Shown: positions 18,405 to 27,914, numbered from the stretch's first letter. The stretch is 64,000 nt of DNA from CAZRUA01 sp964603125 (GCA_964603125.1 CAZRUA010000002.1:1-64000); one strand, 5' to 3'. Numbers and translations: made by a program. Notes: generated by a model from the letters alone, not told the origin.

Positions 18405-19844
18405 TTATTGAATTTTATTTTTTCTTCGATTATAATATTCAATAAGCGAATCTATAACGTATGCAACAAAAATAACCAAGAAACAGTAGGCTGGCAATAA
18501 GTAGCGTTGCTCAACATAGCCAAATATAAATGTTAAAGTAAAAATAAAAGCAAGTGGTATTATTGCTAAGAATTTTCTTTTACGCAAAGCTAAAAAGCAC
18601 CCTATAACACCTACAATATTTACAAAAATTAAAAGTAAAAAGTATCCTCCTTTAGCAACTTTATGAATAATGCTCATTTTAGCCAATGGCGGAAAAGGCA
18701 AATCATCTAAGCGAGGCGGCACTAGTAGTCTTTTTGTTATGATTAAACGATTTACTAAAAGGTATCTAAAAAAATGTTCTTTCTTATAACTCTCAAGATA
18801 GATAAGCGATTTAGTGTTGACGTATTTTTTTAATGCATTTCTTTCGGCTTCACTTATTGTATCGTTTATTGAGGCAAAATATTTCTTTTTTAAAATTCGT
18901 AACGAATCTATATTGTATGCGCTTGTGTAAATATTTTTAGATTCGGGTTCGGTTTTATCTTCATCAGTTTTTTTAGTCAATAACCATTCTGCATCCGAGC
19001 CTTTCGACCAAGGCTGTGTATCTCCACCCCAAACCGTTATCAATTCTCTAATGCTGAGTAATTCTTGGGTAATCATTCTGGGAAAGCATTCTATCATAGA
19101 GCCTTGTAATACAACTATTTTGTTAAAATCGCGGTAGTTTTTATAGGTCCACATGCTTAATGTGATAATTAAAACCAAACTATAGATTATTCCTCTCTTA
19201 ATTGTTTGTATAATATTTCTGATATCGAATAAAAAGAAAAGAAAAGCAAGCGGCACAGCTAATCCATGTATTGGGCGGAAGAAAACAGACCAAGCAATAA
19301 AAAAGCCACTAAAAAATAAATGTTTCCAATTTAAAGTTTCTTTATACTTTATTAAAAAGTAAAATGAAAAAATTAAGAAAGAAATAGCAAAACTATCTGA
19401 GTACCCAACGTGATCCCATATAGAAACGAAAGAACTAAATGCGTATAGGAAAAAGGTAATGTAAAAGATTCTTTCTTTTTTAAAGATAAGAAGGGCTGTT
19501 TTTGAAAGCGCATAAACCGAAATAACCCCAGTTAAAAACTGAAGTATAATGATAATTGCTTGTGTCCACTCTACCGAAAACAATAAACGTAAAGGAACGT
19601 AAATGGGTAAAAGTCCTGGCATTCGCCCCATAGAGTAATATCCTTTTCCTTGAACTAAAGATTCTAATGGGGCATAGTAACCCGAAGTATCGCCTGAGGC
19701 ATTGAAAATAACATTCGTTATCATTTCTTTTGGCCAATAGTGATAAAAATTGTAGGCAAAAAATGCGAACAAAGCTCCTTTAATTGCAAAAGCAATACTT
19801 AACCATTTGTATCTAAATTTTTTTTGTTCCGAAAGCTCTTTCAT
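18405..19844 (-). CDS. GT-C fold membrane glycosyltransferase (GT39/ArnT-like)
   Basis: A 479-residue integral membrane protein with about ten hydrophobic helices. The first periplasmic loop has FNASGDTSGYYAPLESL, with Asp 52 placed like the catalytic acid of GT-C enzymes (PMT, ArnT, Alg families), which move sugars from polyprenyl-phosphate donors on the periplasmic face. The large soluble part at about 255-345 is rich in Lys and Glu. It is the last gene of the glycan operon, its start overlapping the stop of the aminotransferase gene by one base. The GT2 enzyme upstream could load the polyprenyl donor. Exact donor and acceptor are unknown. It ends at the palindromic terminator. Confidence 0.75.
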   Translation of the reverse strand: MKELSEQKKFRYKWLSIAFAIKGALFAFFAYNFYHYWPKEMITNVIFNASGDTSGYYAPLESLVQGKGYYSMGRMPGLLPIYVPLRLLFSVEWTQAIIIILQFLTGVISVYALSKTALLIFKKERIFYITFFLYAFSSFVSIWDHVGYSDSFAISFLIFSFYFLIKYKETLNWKHLFFSGFFIAWSVFFRPIHGLAVPLAFLFFLFDIRNIIQTIKRGIIYSLVLIITLSMWTYKNYRDFNKIVVLQGSMIECFPRMITQELLSIRELITVWGGDTQPWSKGSDAEWLLTKKTDEDKTEPESKNIYTSAYNIDSLRILKKKYFASINDTISEAERNALKKYVNTKSLIYLESYKKEHFFRYLLVNRLIITKRLLVPPRLDDLPFPPLAKMSIIHKVAKGGYFLLLIFVNIVGVIGCFLALRKRKFLAIIPLAFIFTLTFIFGYVEQRYLLPAYCFLVIFVAYVIDSLIEYYNRRKNKIQ

Positions 19845-20974
19845 TACTTGGAAAGTATTTCTTTTAATGTGTTAATTACTGTTGTAATATCTTTATCATC
19901 CATTGGAACATAAAGGGGAAGTATGATACTGTTGTCGCAAGCATCTTCAGAAATTGGTAAACTTAATCCAGCACATTCATTTTTATAAGCTGTTTCTCGG
20001 TGCGAAGTCATTATTCCTCTTCTGGAAGAAATGCCCTTATCAAGAAGTAATTGCATTAAATCATTTCGTTTTATAGGCGAATTAGGTTTAAGATAAACAC
20101 AGTAAGATTGCCAGTTGGTTGAATAACCGTCAGCTTCAATTGGAAGTCTTAAGAATTCGATGTTTTTAAGTGCTTCGTTGTAACGAGCAGCAATTTTTTT
20201 TCTTTCTTCTACTATCCAGTCAAGTTTTTCAAGTTGTTTTATACCAACTGCCGCTTGTATGTCTGTTAACCTGTAATTATAACCCACTTCAATATGATCT
20301 TCAAAAATTACTTTCGATGAACCATGTCTTACTCTATCGCTAACCGACATGCCATGTTGACGAAGTAATTTTAATCGGTTGTAGTAAGCCTCGTTATTAG
20401 TTGATATCATTCCTCCATCACCTGTTGTAATAACTTTACGAGGGTGAAAAGAAAAACAAACTAAATCAGAGTGTGATCCAATTTTTTTTCCTTTGTAAGA
20501 AGAACCTATTGCACAAGCAGCATCTTCAATTAATTGTAAATTATGCTTTGTGCATAATTCTTTAAAAGCATCTATATCAGCTGGTAAACCAATTTGATGA
20601 ACAATTAAAATAGCTTTGGTTTTTTTTGTGATTAATTTTTCGGCATGAGTAACATCAATATTAAATGTTTCGCTTTTTACTTCAGCAAAAACAGGTTTAG
20701 CTCCAACATACTTGATGCTATTGGCTGTTGCAATATAACTCATAGATGGGCAAATTACTTCATCTCCTTCTTTAATACCAGCAACTATCATAGCTAAATG
20801 AAGTGCTGTAGTACAATTAGATAAGGCAACCGCGTATTTAGAACCAACATAGTTTGCAAATTTTTCTTCAAATTCTGCAACTCTTGGCCCCTGTGTTATC
20901 CATCCTGTTAAAATAGTATCATGCGCAGCTTGTGCATCGTCATTTGTTAAATAAGGTTTAGCAATTGCAATCAT
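19844..20974 (-). CDS. DegT/DnrJ/EryC1 PLP-dependent sugar aminotransferase (second copy)
   Basis: A 376-residue sugar aminotransferase. Lys 180 in CFSFHPRKVITTGDGGM is the PLP-binding lysine; EDAACAIGS holds the cofactor Asp; SNCTTALHLAM at about 52-62 is the phosphate-binding loop. Such enzymes put an amino group on a 3-keto or 4-keto nucleotide sugar; likeness to perosamine-type 4-aminotransferases is suggested by LTGWITQGPRVAEFE, but regiochemistry cannot be settled here. It is one of two DegT enzymes in the operon (the other at 29531-30637), so the glycan probably carries two amino groups or two amino sugars. One-base overlap with the GT-C gene, 11 bases after the methyltransferase gene. 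Confidence 0.9.
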   Translation of the reverse strand: MIAIAKPYLTNDDAQAAHDTILTGWITQGPRVAEFEEKFANYVGSKYAVALSNCTTALHLAMIVAGIKEGDEVICPSMSYIATANSIKYVGAKPVFAEVKSETFNIDVTHAEKLITKKTKAILIVHQIGLPADIDAFKELCTKHNLQLIEDAACAIGSSYKGKKIGSHSDLVCFSFHPRKVITTGDGGMISTNNEAYYNRLKLLRQHGMSVSDRVRHGSSKVIFEDHIEVGYNYRLTDIQAAVGIKQLEKLDWIVEERKKIAARYNEALKNIEFLRLPIEADGYSTNWQSYCVYLKPNSPIKRNDLMQLLLDKGISSRRGIMTSHRETAYKNECAGLSLPISEDACDNSIILPLYVPMDDKDITTVINTLKEILSK

Positions 20975-20985
20975 TGTTTTAGTTT

Positions 20986-21852
20986 TTAAAGTTTTGCGTA
21001 AATAACCACTCTAAATCCGTTATAGCCAATAAGTGAACCTATTGATTCAATAATATTAATTCCAATTTTGGCGATTAATGAAACTTCTTGGCCCGGGCGA
21101 GAGGTATCGTAATTAAAGTGTTTTTTATCAGTTATAGTGTAGCCAGATTTTATTAAAATATCACTTAAGGTTTTGGTTGTGAAAAAGCAAGTATGTGTGC
21201 AAGCGAAAATATTTTCGATAGGAGATTTAATACCTAGTTTGAAAAATACATGAGCAATTTTAACAATCAATGAATCGTGATTCGGGGTATAAACTATGAG
21301 TTCCCCATTTTTATTCAACAAAGGTTTTAGTGAGATTAAAATTTGTTTTGGGTCCTCTAAGTGCTCAATAATGTCCATCATTGTAATGGTATCAAATGTT
21401 CTATCAATTTTCGATTCGTTGATATTTGTATTTAATACTTCATGCCCCTTTTTTTTGGCTATTTCAGATAGTTTACTTGATAGTTCCACACCAGTTGGAG
21501 TGTATCCAATTTTTTTTGCTGTATCAAGCATTATTCCAATTCCAGATCCAATATCAAGAAGTGTGGGTTTATTTTTTTTATCTAGTTTGTTATAGGATTT
21601 AACAACTATTTTTTCAAAAAAATCTATGGCATGTGTGCCCGAATACTCTTCAGTTTTTAAAAAATTGTCGGCGTAATTATCATCATAAAGTTCTTCGGCT
21701 TTATTTTCAAATGTTTTAAATTGAAGTGAACATGCGTTACATTTTTTTACAATACCAGCTAAACCAAGTCCTGCATGAACTTTAGGGTTGCGCAAATCGT
21801 ATAAAGTTTTGCATTTATTGGAGCCGCATGATGGACAATTTTCGTTAATCAT
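20986..21852 (-). CDS. Class I SAM methyltransferase with N-terminal zinc-binding motif
   Basis: A 288-residue protein. The N-terminus has a CPSC / CNAC pair (Cys 6, 9, 38, 41) expected to hold a zinc ion. The SAM-binding motif I is LLDIGSGIG at about residues 98-106, followed by GVELSSK and TMMDIIEHLEDP (motifs II-III). This N-terminal-zinc plus methyltransferase-11/23 build is frequent in O-antigen and deoxysugar clusters, where members methylate sugars at C or O. Its ATG overlaps the stop of the epimerase gene by one base (TAATG), which indicates translational coupling. Target unknown. Confidence 0.85.
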   Translation of the reverse strand: MINENCPSCGSNKCKTLYDLRNPKVHAGLGLAGIVKKCNACSLQFKTFENKAEELYDDNYADNFLKTEEYSGTHAIDFFEKIVVKSYNKLDKKNKPTLLDIGSGIGIMLDTAKKIGYTPTGVELSSKLSEIAKKKGHEVLNTNINESKIDRTFDTITMMDIIEHLEDPKQILISLKPLLNKNGELIVYTPNHDSLIVKIAHVFFKLGIKSPIENIFACTHTCFFTTKTLSDILIKSGYTITDKKHFNYDTSRPGQEVSLIAKIGINIIESIGSLIGYNGFRVVIYAKL

Positions 21853-22826
21853 TAGCGAGCAATTTTTTGTTTTTCAAAATACCAAGCGGATAGTTCTTTT
21901 AAGCCTTCTTCTAATGAAATAGATGGTGTGTAACCTAATAATTTAGTAGCTTTCGAAATGTCAGCTAATCTTCTGCTAACAGGATTGATTGAGTTAGCTT
22001 CCTTGTAAACCGGTTCTAATTGTGAGTTGTTTACCTTTAATAACGCATCAAGTAATTGTTTCAAACTTGTTTCAACTTGGTCGCCAACATTAAATGCTTC
22101 ATCACTTACATCACTTAATAATGCTAACACATTGGCATGTGCAATATCTTTAACATGAACAAAGTCCATGCTATCTGTTCCGTCGCCAAAAATTGCGGGT
22201 TGTCTTCCATCACGAATACAGTCTAACCACTTTATCATAACCTCGGTGTATTTACCATCGGTATCCATTCTAGAACCGTAAACATTGAAGTAGCGAAAAG
22301 CAACATAATCCAAGCCGTACATGAATTTATACGATCGGAATAATTGCTCGCCCCAAATTTTTGCTCCTCCATAAAATGTTTGATTGTTATATGGATTATC
22401 AGTTTCTGGTGTTGGGAAGTTTTGAGCCAAACCGTATACAGATGCAGTTGAAGAGTAGATTACTTTTTTGATTTTGTATTTCACACAAAGTTGAGCAATA
22501 TTAAAAGTAGCTTTTACCATTACTTCAAAGCCTTCTTTAGGGTCGGCAGCACATGCATTAATGCGCAAAGCAGCCATGTGATAAACATATTCAACTTGCG
22601 AAATGCATTTTTCCATAAGAGCTTCATCTCTGATGTCTCCTTCAATAAATTCAACCGCTGGGTTAGAAGAAAAGTTTTTCATATTTTCTTTACTTCCGCG
22701 AATGAAGTTATCTATGATGATAATTTTTTTTGGCGAATGAGTTAGTAATTCTTCAATAAGATATGAGCCAATAAATCCAGCGCCACCTGTAACTAATATA
22801 CTTGAGTTGGTTATTTTATTTTGCAT
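21852..22826 (-). CDS. NAD-dependent nucleotide-sugar epimerase/dehydratase (extended SDR)
   Basis: A 324-residue extended short-chain dehydrogenase. NAD motif TGGAGFIGSYL at about 13-23; catalytic Ser/Thr at YSSTASVYG (about 124-132) and Tyr 152 / Lys 156 in FYGGAKIWGE; RYFNVYGSRMD in the sugar-binding half. The family converts UDP- or dTDP-sugars (4-epimerases such as GalE or Gne, or dehydratases). The DFVHVKDIAHANVLAL motif is typical of this group. One base separates it from the GT2 gene upstream and its stop overlaps the methyltransferase start. Substrate undetermined. Confidence 0.88.
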   Translation of the reverse strand: MQNKITNSSILVTGGAGFIGSYLIEELLTHSPKKIIIIDNFIRGSKENMKNFSSNPAVEFIEGDIRDEALMEKCISQVEYVYHMAALRINACAADPKEGFEVMVKATFNIAQLCVKYKIKKVIYSSTASVYGLAQNFPTPETDNPYNNQTFYGGAKIWGEQLFRSYKFMYGLDYVAFRYFNVYGSRMDTDGKYTEVMIKWLDCIRDGRQPAIFGDGTDSMDFVHVKDIAHANVLALLSDVSDEAFNVGDQVETSLKQLLDALLKVNNSQLEPVYKEANSINPVSRRLADISKATKLLGYTPSISLEEGLKELSAWYFEKQKIAR

Positions 22827-22827
22827 T

Positions 22828-23787
22828 TTAATTGTTTTCTTTTAATGTGTTTATTTCGTCAATGATAAATACCGGACGCTTGCGACTGCTGTCAAGCGTT
22901 CGCCATAAGTATTCGGCAATTATTCCTAATGAAATATTAGTAATTCCAAAGCCGGTTAATAGTATTGAGGTAAGTGCAGTCCAACCTTCTACAAGGTCAT
23001 TAAAAATTATTTTACGGCAAACTATGTAAGCCGACCAAGTAAGACCAGTAACAAAAAGAATAATGCCTAAAAGAGTAACGAATCGAATTGGTGCGTAAGA
23101 AAAGGCAACAAACGAATCGATAAATAGTTTTATTTTTTTGGAAACTGTCCATTTAGATTTTCCTATACTTCTTGTTTTCTTTTCAATGTTTACAAACTTG
23201 TGTTTGAATCCCATTGACATAATTTGTAGGATGAAAGAAGAATTGGATTCTATATTTTCGTTAAGTACTTTTTTAACTTTGTTACTAATTAAAACGGTTT
23301 CTAAACCTTTGTAAGGAAAGTCTTTGTTCACGTAACGTTGCATCATGGATGCATAGAATCGAGAAAAAGTTTTCTCCACCATTCCTATTTCATTTACTTC
23401 TCTTACTCCATAAATAGTGTCGTTACCTTGTAAGGCTGTTTCGTAAAGCCTCTCCACCGTATCAAAGGAAATTTGCAAATCAGCAGGTAAGCAAGTTGCG
23501 TAGTCGTTTTTAGCATGCAAAAAGCCAGCTCTAACTGCGGCATGTGCACCATAGTTTTTCGATAAAGTAATTAGAGTGCTGGAGTAGGGAAGGTTAGTTT
23601 TTGTTTTAATAATTTCTGAAGTCCCATCTGTTGAGCCATCATCAACAAAAATAATTTCAAAATCAAATTTTCTTACTTGATAATATTGATTAATGTTTTC
23701 GAGTAAAATATCAATGCCCTCTTTTTCATTTAAAAAAGGTATCACAATACTTACTGTTGCTTTGTTTTCCATTAGTTTTCTTATCAA
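22828..23787 (-). CDS. GT2 glycosyltransferase of the DPM1/GtrB type
   Basis: A 319-residue enzyme with an N-terminal GT-A domain (VSIVIPFLNEKEG at about 12; FVDDGSTDGT at about 48; acidic site PADLQ at about 105) and two membrane helices at about 235-260 and 265-295. These are typical of polyprenyl-phosphate hexose synthases such as GtrB and ArnC, which load a sugar onto undecaprenyl phosphate on the inner face. It could therefore supply the donor for the GT-C enzyme at 18405. Two ATGs lie close together (23787 and 23772); the second begins the conserved part. It follows the acyl-ligase gene by 38 bases. Confidence 0.88.
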   Translation of the reverse strand: MIRKLMENKATVSIVIPFLNEKEGIDILLENINQYYQVRKFDFEIIFVDDGSTDGTSEIIKTKTNLPYSSTLITLSKNYGAHAAVRAGFLHAKNDYATCLPADLQISFDTVERLYETALQGNDTIYGVREVNEIGMVEKTFSRFYASMMQRYVNKDFPYKGLETVLISNKVKKVLNENIESNSSFILQIMSMGFKHKFVNIEKKTRSIGKSKWTVSKKIKLFIDSFVAFSYAPIRFVTLLGIILFVTGLTWSAYIVCRKIIFNDLVEGWTALTSILLTGFGITNISLGIIAEYLWRTLDSSRKRPVFIIDEINTLKENN

Positions 23788-23825
23788 GAGAATAAAGTTA
23801 CTATTTTATATTATTCTAATCCCTA

Positions 23826-25172
23826 TTAGTTAATATTTCTAATTTTTTTAAATCTTTCGTTGTGTTGCCCGTTTTCTATAATCGAAATTTTAACGGGAAT
23901 CATATATCCTTGTAGCTTGCCTGCACAGAATTTTTTTAATCGGGAAACAAATTCTTTTTTTTCTTCTGGTTCCATTAATGTAACTCTGGCGCAAACTATA
24001 TTTCCAGTAATTGGATTTTTTTCTCCATACACTGTAACATCTGCAATATTATCCATTCCAAGTATTGTATTTTCTACTTCTTGAGGATAAACTTTTTCTC
24101 CACCAACATTTATAAGTTCAGATTTTCTTCCAAGAATTTTGATGTACTCTCCATCTACTTCTACTTGATCTCCCGTAATAAACCATCCATCTTCGGTAAA
24201 AGGACTTTTTGCATTTAAATAACCCAACATGGCTGAATCCGCTTTGATTTGAAGAATATTGTCAACAATTCTTGTATCGTAACCTTCACCACCAACTTTT
24301 ACCCACAGCGAATCGTCACTTTTTGATTTTGAGCGTAAAACACCTAATTCAATTAAACCATAAGTTTGTTGTAATTTAATACTTGGGAAAATTTCTTTTA
24401 GTTTTTTAAGCAAAAACTCAGGCATTGGTTCAGTTCCGTATGTAATTACTTTTAGGCTACTCAAGTCGTAACGCAGATACGCCCCACTCATTATCATTAG
24501 GTTGAAAAAAGTTGGTGAGGCAGGAAGTAATTCAATTTTTTGCTCTTGAATAATTTCACAAATAGCATCTGCATTTCGGTTTTTCGTTGCTATAACTACT
24601 CCCGCATTTGACAATGTGTGTAAAAGTGTATTTAAACCACCCCAGTGATCAAACATTAAGAAGTTTATTGTTTTAAGTGCTTTACGAGGAGTTTTAAATT
24701 TGGATAGTAACTTTGAAAAATCATGTACCGCTCCTTTAGGAACACCTGAAGTTCCAGATGTAAAAAGAACTAAACCTGGTGAGTTTCTTTCTTTTAATAT
24801 TTTATAATATTCGTGATCAGCTTTAACAGCAAATGTTTCAAAGCTTATATTGTCATCATCATCAATATAATAAACTTTTTCGGCTTGGGAAATTTTAAAT
24901 TTTTCGGTGAAGTCAACTTTCGAACTATTATTTAAAGGGATAATAGTGTTTTGATTTTGAGTTAGGGCTAAAAAAAGTGCAATACATTCAGGAGAGAAAT
25001 CTCCCACTAAAGCTACCAAATCATTTGCTGCAACATTATCCGCTTTTAGTTTTTCTTCCCACCATAAAACACGTTCTAAAAGCCATTTGTAATCGTAGGA
25101 ATTATTCTTCCAAAGAATAGCAGTTTTATCCGTGCTAGATTTAAAAATATCAAGTAAAAAATCAATATGCAT
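23826..25172 (-). CDS. Acyl-AMP ligase (AMP-dependent synthetase family)
   Basis: A 448-residue adenylate-forming enzyme, shorter than the usual 500-550. Motifs: LVLFTSGTSGVPKGAVHD (A3 P-loop) at about 131-148; TYGLIELG (A5); DGWFITGDQVE (A7); KILGRKSELINVGGEKVYPQEVE (hinge, A8); and a Lys-rich C-terminus (NERFKKIRN) where the A10 lysine lies. It activates an acid as acyl-AMP and passes it to CoA or to a carrier protein. With its own ACP (27610) and KAS III (25183) in the operon, loading a starter acid on that ACP is the natural reading. It lacks an N-terminal extension typical of fatty-acid CoA ligases. Substrate unknown. Confidence 0.85.
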   Translation of the reverse strand: MHIDFLLDIFKSSTDKTAILWKNNSYDYKWLLERVLWWEEKLKADNVAANDLVALVGDFSPECIALFLALTQNQNTIIPLNNSSKVDFTEKFKISQAEKVYYIDDDDNISFETFAVKADHEYYKILKERNSPGLVLFTSGTSGVPKGAVHDFSKLLSKFKTPRKALKTINFLMFDHWGGLNTLLHTLSNAGVVIATKNRNADAICEIIQEQKIELLPASPTFFNLMIMSGAYLRYDLSSLKVITYGTEPMPEFLLKKLKEIFPSIKLQQTYGLIELGVLRSKSKSDDSLWVKVGGEGYDTRIVDNILQIKADSAMLGYLNAKSPFTEDGWFITGDQVEVDGEYIKILGRKSELINVGGEKVYPQEVENTILGMDNIADVTVYGEKNPITGNIVCARVTLMEPEEKKEFVSRLKKFCAGKLQGYMIPVKISIIENGQHNERFKKIRNIN

Positions 25173-25182
25173 TGCTATGTTT

Positions 25183-26193
25183 TTAATATCTCATTATTAT
25201 GGTTCCCCATGATAAGCCAACTCCAAAACCTGAGAGTAAAATCAAATCACCACGTTTAAGCTTACCAGCTTCTTCAGCATTTTTAATAGCTACTGGTATG
25301 GATGCTGAAACTAAATTTCCTTTATCGGTAATATTAATAAATACTTTTTCATCTTCAATTTTTAATGCTCTAACCAAAGAGTCTAAAGTCATCTTACTTG
25401 CTTGATGGAAAATGAATAAGTTAATATCGTTGATTGTGTAATTGTTCTTTTTTAATAGTTCATCAATTTGTTTTGGTACTACTGATGCGATAAACTTCCA
25501 GACACCAAAGCCATTCATGTGAATACTTTCTGGCGTTCTTACATTGCCACTGCTATCAATCGTTTCTATTTTTGTTTCTTCCGAATTGGGTAATCTGCAA
25601 CCACCTGATGGCAAATAAAATGATTCGTAGTCTTTACCAGAGCTCTCCAAAACTATATCTATAATTCCAGATTCGTTAGTTTTAGATAATAAACTTACAC
25701 AAGCACCATCGCCAAATAAAATTCTGGCTGATCTATCTTTTGGATTGATATATTTTGAGTAAGTATCGGCATTAACTAACAAAATATTTTGAGCTAAATT
25801 GGTGGCAAAGAAGCCACGTGCTATTGCTAGGCCATATATATAACCCGAACAGGCTAAATTATAATCAAATGCAAATACACCTTGTTTTAATTGCAAGTAC
25901 TTATGCAGTAGGAAAGCATTGGACGGCATTATGTAATCAGGACTTTGAGTACAAAAAATAATTCCATCTATAGCATCTTTTTGTATTAGCCCTTTTTCGA
26001 AAAGTTGGTCGCAAGCTTTGCAAGCTAAATCAAAAGCGGTTTCTTTTTCGGCAGCAAAATGGCGAGCGTAAACACCTGTTTTTTCAGCAGCCTTAGCCAT
26101 ATCCCAAGTTGGATTTTGCTTTTGCAATTCTTGATTAGTGATGAGATTTTCAGGAAGGTAATATTCAATATTTTTAATAGTGATGTTGTTCAT
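25183..26193 (-). CDS. 3-oxoacyl-ACP synthase III family protein (FabH-like)
   Basis: A 336-residue thiolase-fold enzyme with the whole KAS III triad: Cys 115 in YNLACSGYIYGL, His 263 in FIFHQASKMTLDSL (HQA in place of HQAN), Asn 293 in KGNLVSASIP. It would condense an acyl-CoA or acyl-AMP-derived starter with malonyl-ACP. Being within a glycan operon next to an ACP, an SDR and an acyl ligase, it is probably specialised and not the housekeeping fabH. A promoter-like element (26257-26286) inside the end of the upstream gene and a 72-base gap suggest that from here on the operon has its own transcript as well. Confidence 0.88.
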   Translation of the reverse strand: MNNITIKNIEYYLPENLITNQELQKQNPTWDMAKAAEKTGVYARHFAAEKETAFDLACKACDQLFEKGLIQKDAIDGIIFCTQSPDYIMPSNAFLLHKYLQLKQGVFAFDYNLACSGYIYGLAIARGFFATNLAQNILLVNADTYSKYINPKDRSARILFGDGACVSLLSKTNESGIIDIVLESSGKDYESFYLPSGGCRLPNSEETKIETIDSSGNVRTPESIHMNGFGVWKFIASVVPKQIDELLKKNNYTINDINLFIFHQASKMTLDSLVRALKIEDEKVFINITDKGNLVSASIPVAIKNAEEAGKLKRGDLILLSGFGVGLSWGTIIMRY

Positions 26194-26256
26194 CTTACCG
26201 AATGCTGATTTTGAAAATCTTTAGGTGTATAAGGGTTAAATATCTATGCTTATGCA

Positions 26257-26286
26257 CAAATATAGCTAATTATTGATAATCTCAAT
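26257..26286 (-). promoter_or_regulatory. Internal promoter before the KAS III gene
   Basis: On the minus strand ATTG, 18 bases, then TATATTTG, an exact -7 box TAnnTTTG. It overlaps the stop of the metallo-beta-lactamase-fold gene and lies 64 bases before the ATG at 26193, in the only wide gap (72 bases) of the operon. Confidence 0.5.
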
Positions 26287-26892
26287 AAAGGCTTTGTTAT
26301 TATTTCTTTCGAATGAAAGGCTTGAATTTTCTTTGTGTCCAGGATAGATAGTTGCTTCTGAAACGAGAGTATTTATTTTTTTTAATGAGCTTTTTAATTC
26401 ATCTAAACTACCACCAGGAAAGTCGTGACGACCTACTTTGTTTTTAAGTAATAAATCCCCTGTAAATAAGTGGTTGTCTATTAAAAAGCAAACGCTCCCT
26501 TGTGTATGTCCTGGCGTGTGAAGCACTTGAAGTTTTAAAATTTTTAAATCCAGCTCTCCTTCATCTTCTATTAATACATCGGGCACAGGAATTTCAATGG
26601 GTGCTTTACCTTTAAAGGCTTTTACATACAAATTGGCGTGTTTAATTAGTTTAGCATCTTTGGTATGAATGTAAAATGGACACTGATATTGGCGCTTTAA
26701 TTCTGCAACATTAACAATATGATCGTAATGACCATGAGTAGCTATTATAGCAATTACGTTTGATTCTCCGATAAGAGATTGGATTGGTTCAATTTCTCCT
26801 CCTGGGTCAATAACAATGCACTCGTTTCCAATTGAAATTATGTAACAATTACAAATCCAACTTTCGCCTTGTATCTTGTTAATTTTAAGCAT
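26266..26892 (-). CDS. Metallo-beta-lactamase-fold hydrolase
   Basis: A 208-residue protein of the YcbL/glyoxalase II-like group. Metal ligands: THGHYDH at about 52-58, TPGHTQGS at about 124, FTGDLL at about 142, YPGH at about 187. These enzymes split thioesters or related bonds. In this operon, between KAS III and the SDR, a role as thioesterase that frees or proofreads acyl-ACP is possible, but a general glyoxalase-like role cannot be excluded. 11 bases after the SDR gene. Normal length. Confidence 0.88.
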   Translation of the reverse strand: MLKINKIQGESWICNCYIISIGNECIVIDPGGEIEPIQSLIGESNVIAIIATHGHYDHIVNVAELKRQYQCPFYIHTKDAKLIKHANLYVKAFKGKAPIEIPVPDVLIEDEGELDLKILKLQVLHTPGHTQGSVCFLIDNHLFTGDLLLKNKVGRHDFPGGSLDELKSSLKKINTLVSEATIYPGHKENSSLSFERNNNKAFIEIINN

Positions 26893-26903
26893 TTATTATA
26901 CAA

Positions 26904-27605
26904 TTAAGCACCGCCTAGGTAAATGATTTGGCCAGTAATGCCAGAACTACTATCGCTAATTAACCAATCGCTGGCATTTGAAACATCTTCCATTTTGCCG
27001 TAAGATGTAATAGCATTTCTTTCAAGAATTTTAGTTAAAACATCTTGATTCATATTTAGTGACATATCCGTTTCTATTGCAGCAGGGGCAATAGCATTGC
27101 AAGTAATACCATACGAATTTACCTCTTTGGCTAAAACACGCGTAAATGAGTTGATAGCAGCCTTTGTTGGTGCATAAATGGAATCTCCAATTATTTCATG
27201 TTTGGCAGCCATGGAACTTAAATTAATAATTCTTCCCTTACTTTTTTTCATCATTATTTTCACAGCTTCTTTACAAACCATCATTGTACCTAAAACATTT
27301 GTTTTAAATGTTTTTTCGATTGATGATGTTGGTGTTAGTATGAAATGCGAAACGGATGGGCTAATTCCAGCTGCGTTAATCAATACATCCAGCTGGCCAT
27401 ATTTCTTACGAATGTGCGTAAAAGTTTCTTTCACTTGTTGTTCATCGCTGATGTCTGCACAAACATGTTCATAGTTATTTGCATTAAAATCGCTTTGTTC
27501 GCGGCTAATACCAATTACCATGTAAGAAGCTTTTGTGTAATATTCACACAAATATCTTCCAATTCCTTTACGGCTTCCGGTAATTAATATTATTTTTTGG
27601 TCCAT
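26904..27605 (-). CDS. Short-chain dehydrogenase (FabG-like)
   Basis: A 233-residue classical SDR. NAD(P) motif TGSRKGIGRYL at about 9-19, NAAG at 77-80, catalytic Ser 130/131, Tyr 144 and Lys 148 (YAPTK), and a C-terminal TGQIIYLGGA. It resembles 3-oxoacyl-ACP reductases. Just downstream of the ACP gene (4 bases) it would reduce the 3-keto group made by the KAS III to a 3-hydroxyacyl chain. Oxidoreduction of a sugar cannot be excluded. Confidence 0.88.
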   Translation of the reverse strand: MDQKIILITGSRKGIGRYLCEYYTKASYMVIGISREQSDFNANNYEHVCADISDEQQVKETFTHIRKKYGQLDVLINAAGISPSVSHFILTPTSSIEKTFKTNVLGTMMVCKEAVKIMMKKSKGRIINLSSMAAKHEIIGDSIYAPTKAAINSFTRVLAKEVNSYGITCNAIAPAAIETDMSLNMNQDVLTKILERNAITSYGKMEDVSNASDWLISDSSSGITGQIIYLGGA

Positions 27606-27609
27606 TCTA

Positions 27610-27903
27610 TTATTGAGCTTTTAGTAAGTCTTCAATGTAATTTGCTAAAGTCGATACAGTATTAAAAGGGCTGTTTTCTTGCGACATTGCTTTTTCATCT
27701 GCCAAAGAAATTTCTACATTGAACTCATCATTTATAGCTTGTTCTAGTGTTACTACAAGGTTTACTAAACCTAACGAATCAATGTTACTATCTTTTCCAA
27801 AAATAACTGTGGTTTCAGTTTTTGTTAATTGATTTTCTGGCTCGCTTTGCTCGTTTAATTCATCTATTGAACTATAAATCAATTCAAGAATTTTGTCTTT
27901 CAT
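27610..27903 (-). CDS. Acyl carrier protein
   Basis: A 97-residue acidic carrier protein. The phosphopantetheine site is Ser 43 in NIDSLGLVNLV (DSL motif). It is longer than housekeeping AcpP (about 78 residues) and has a charged insertion before the site (about residues 16-30), typical of dedicated ACPs in secondary pathways. It lies 4 bases before the SDR gene and 11 after the GNAT gene. It would carry the acyl chain made by the ligase, KAS III and SDR. Confidence 0.9.
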   Translation of the reverse strand: MKDKILELIYSSIDELNEQSEPENQLTKTETTVIFGKDSNIDSLGLVNLVVTLEQAINDEFNVEISLADEKAMSQENSPFNTVSTLANYIEDLLKAQ

Positions 27904-27914
27904 TTTTTGTTTTT

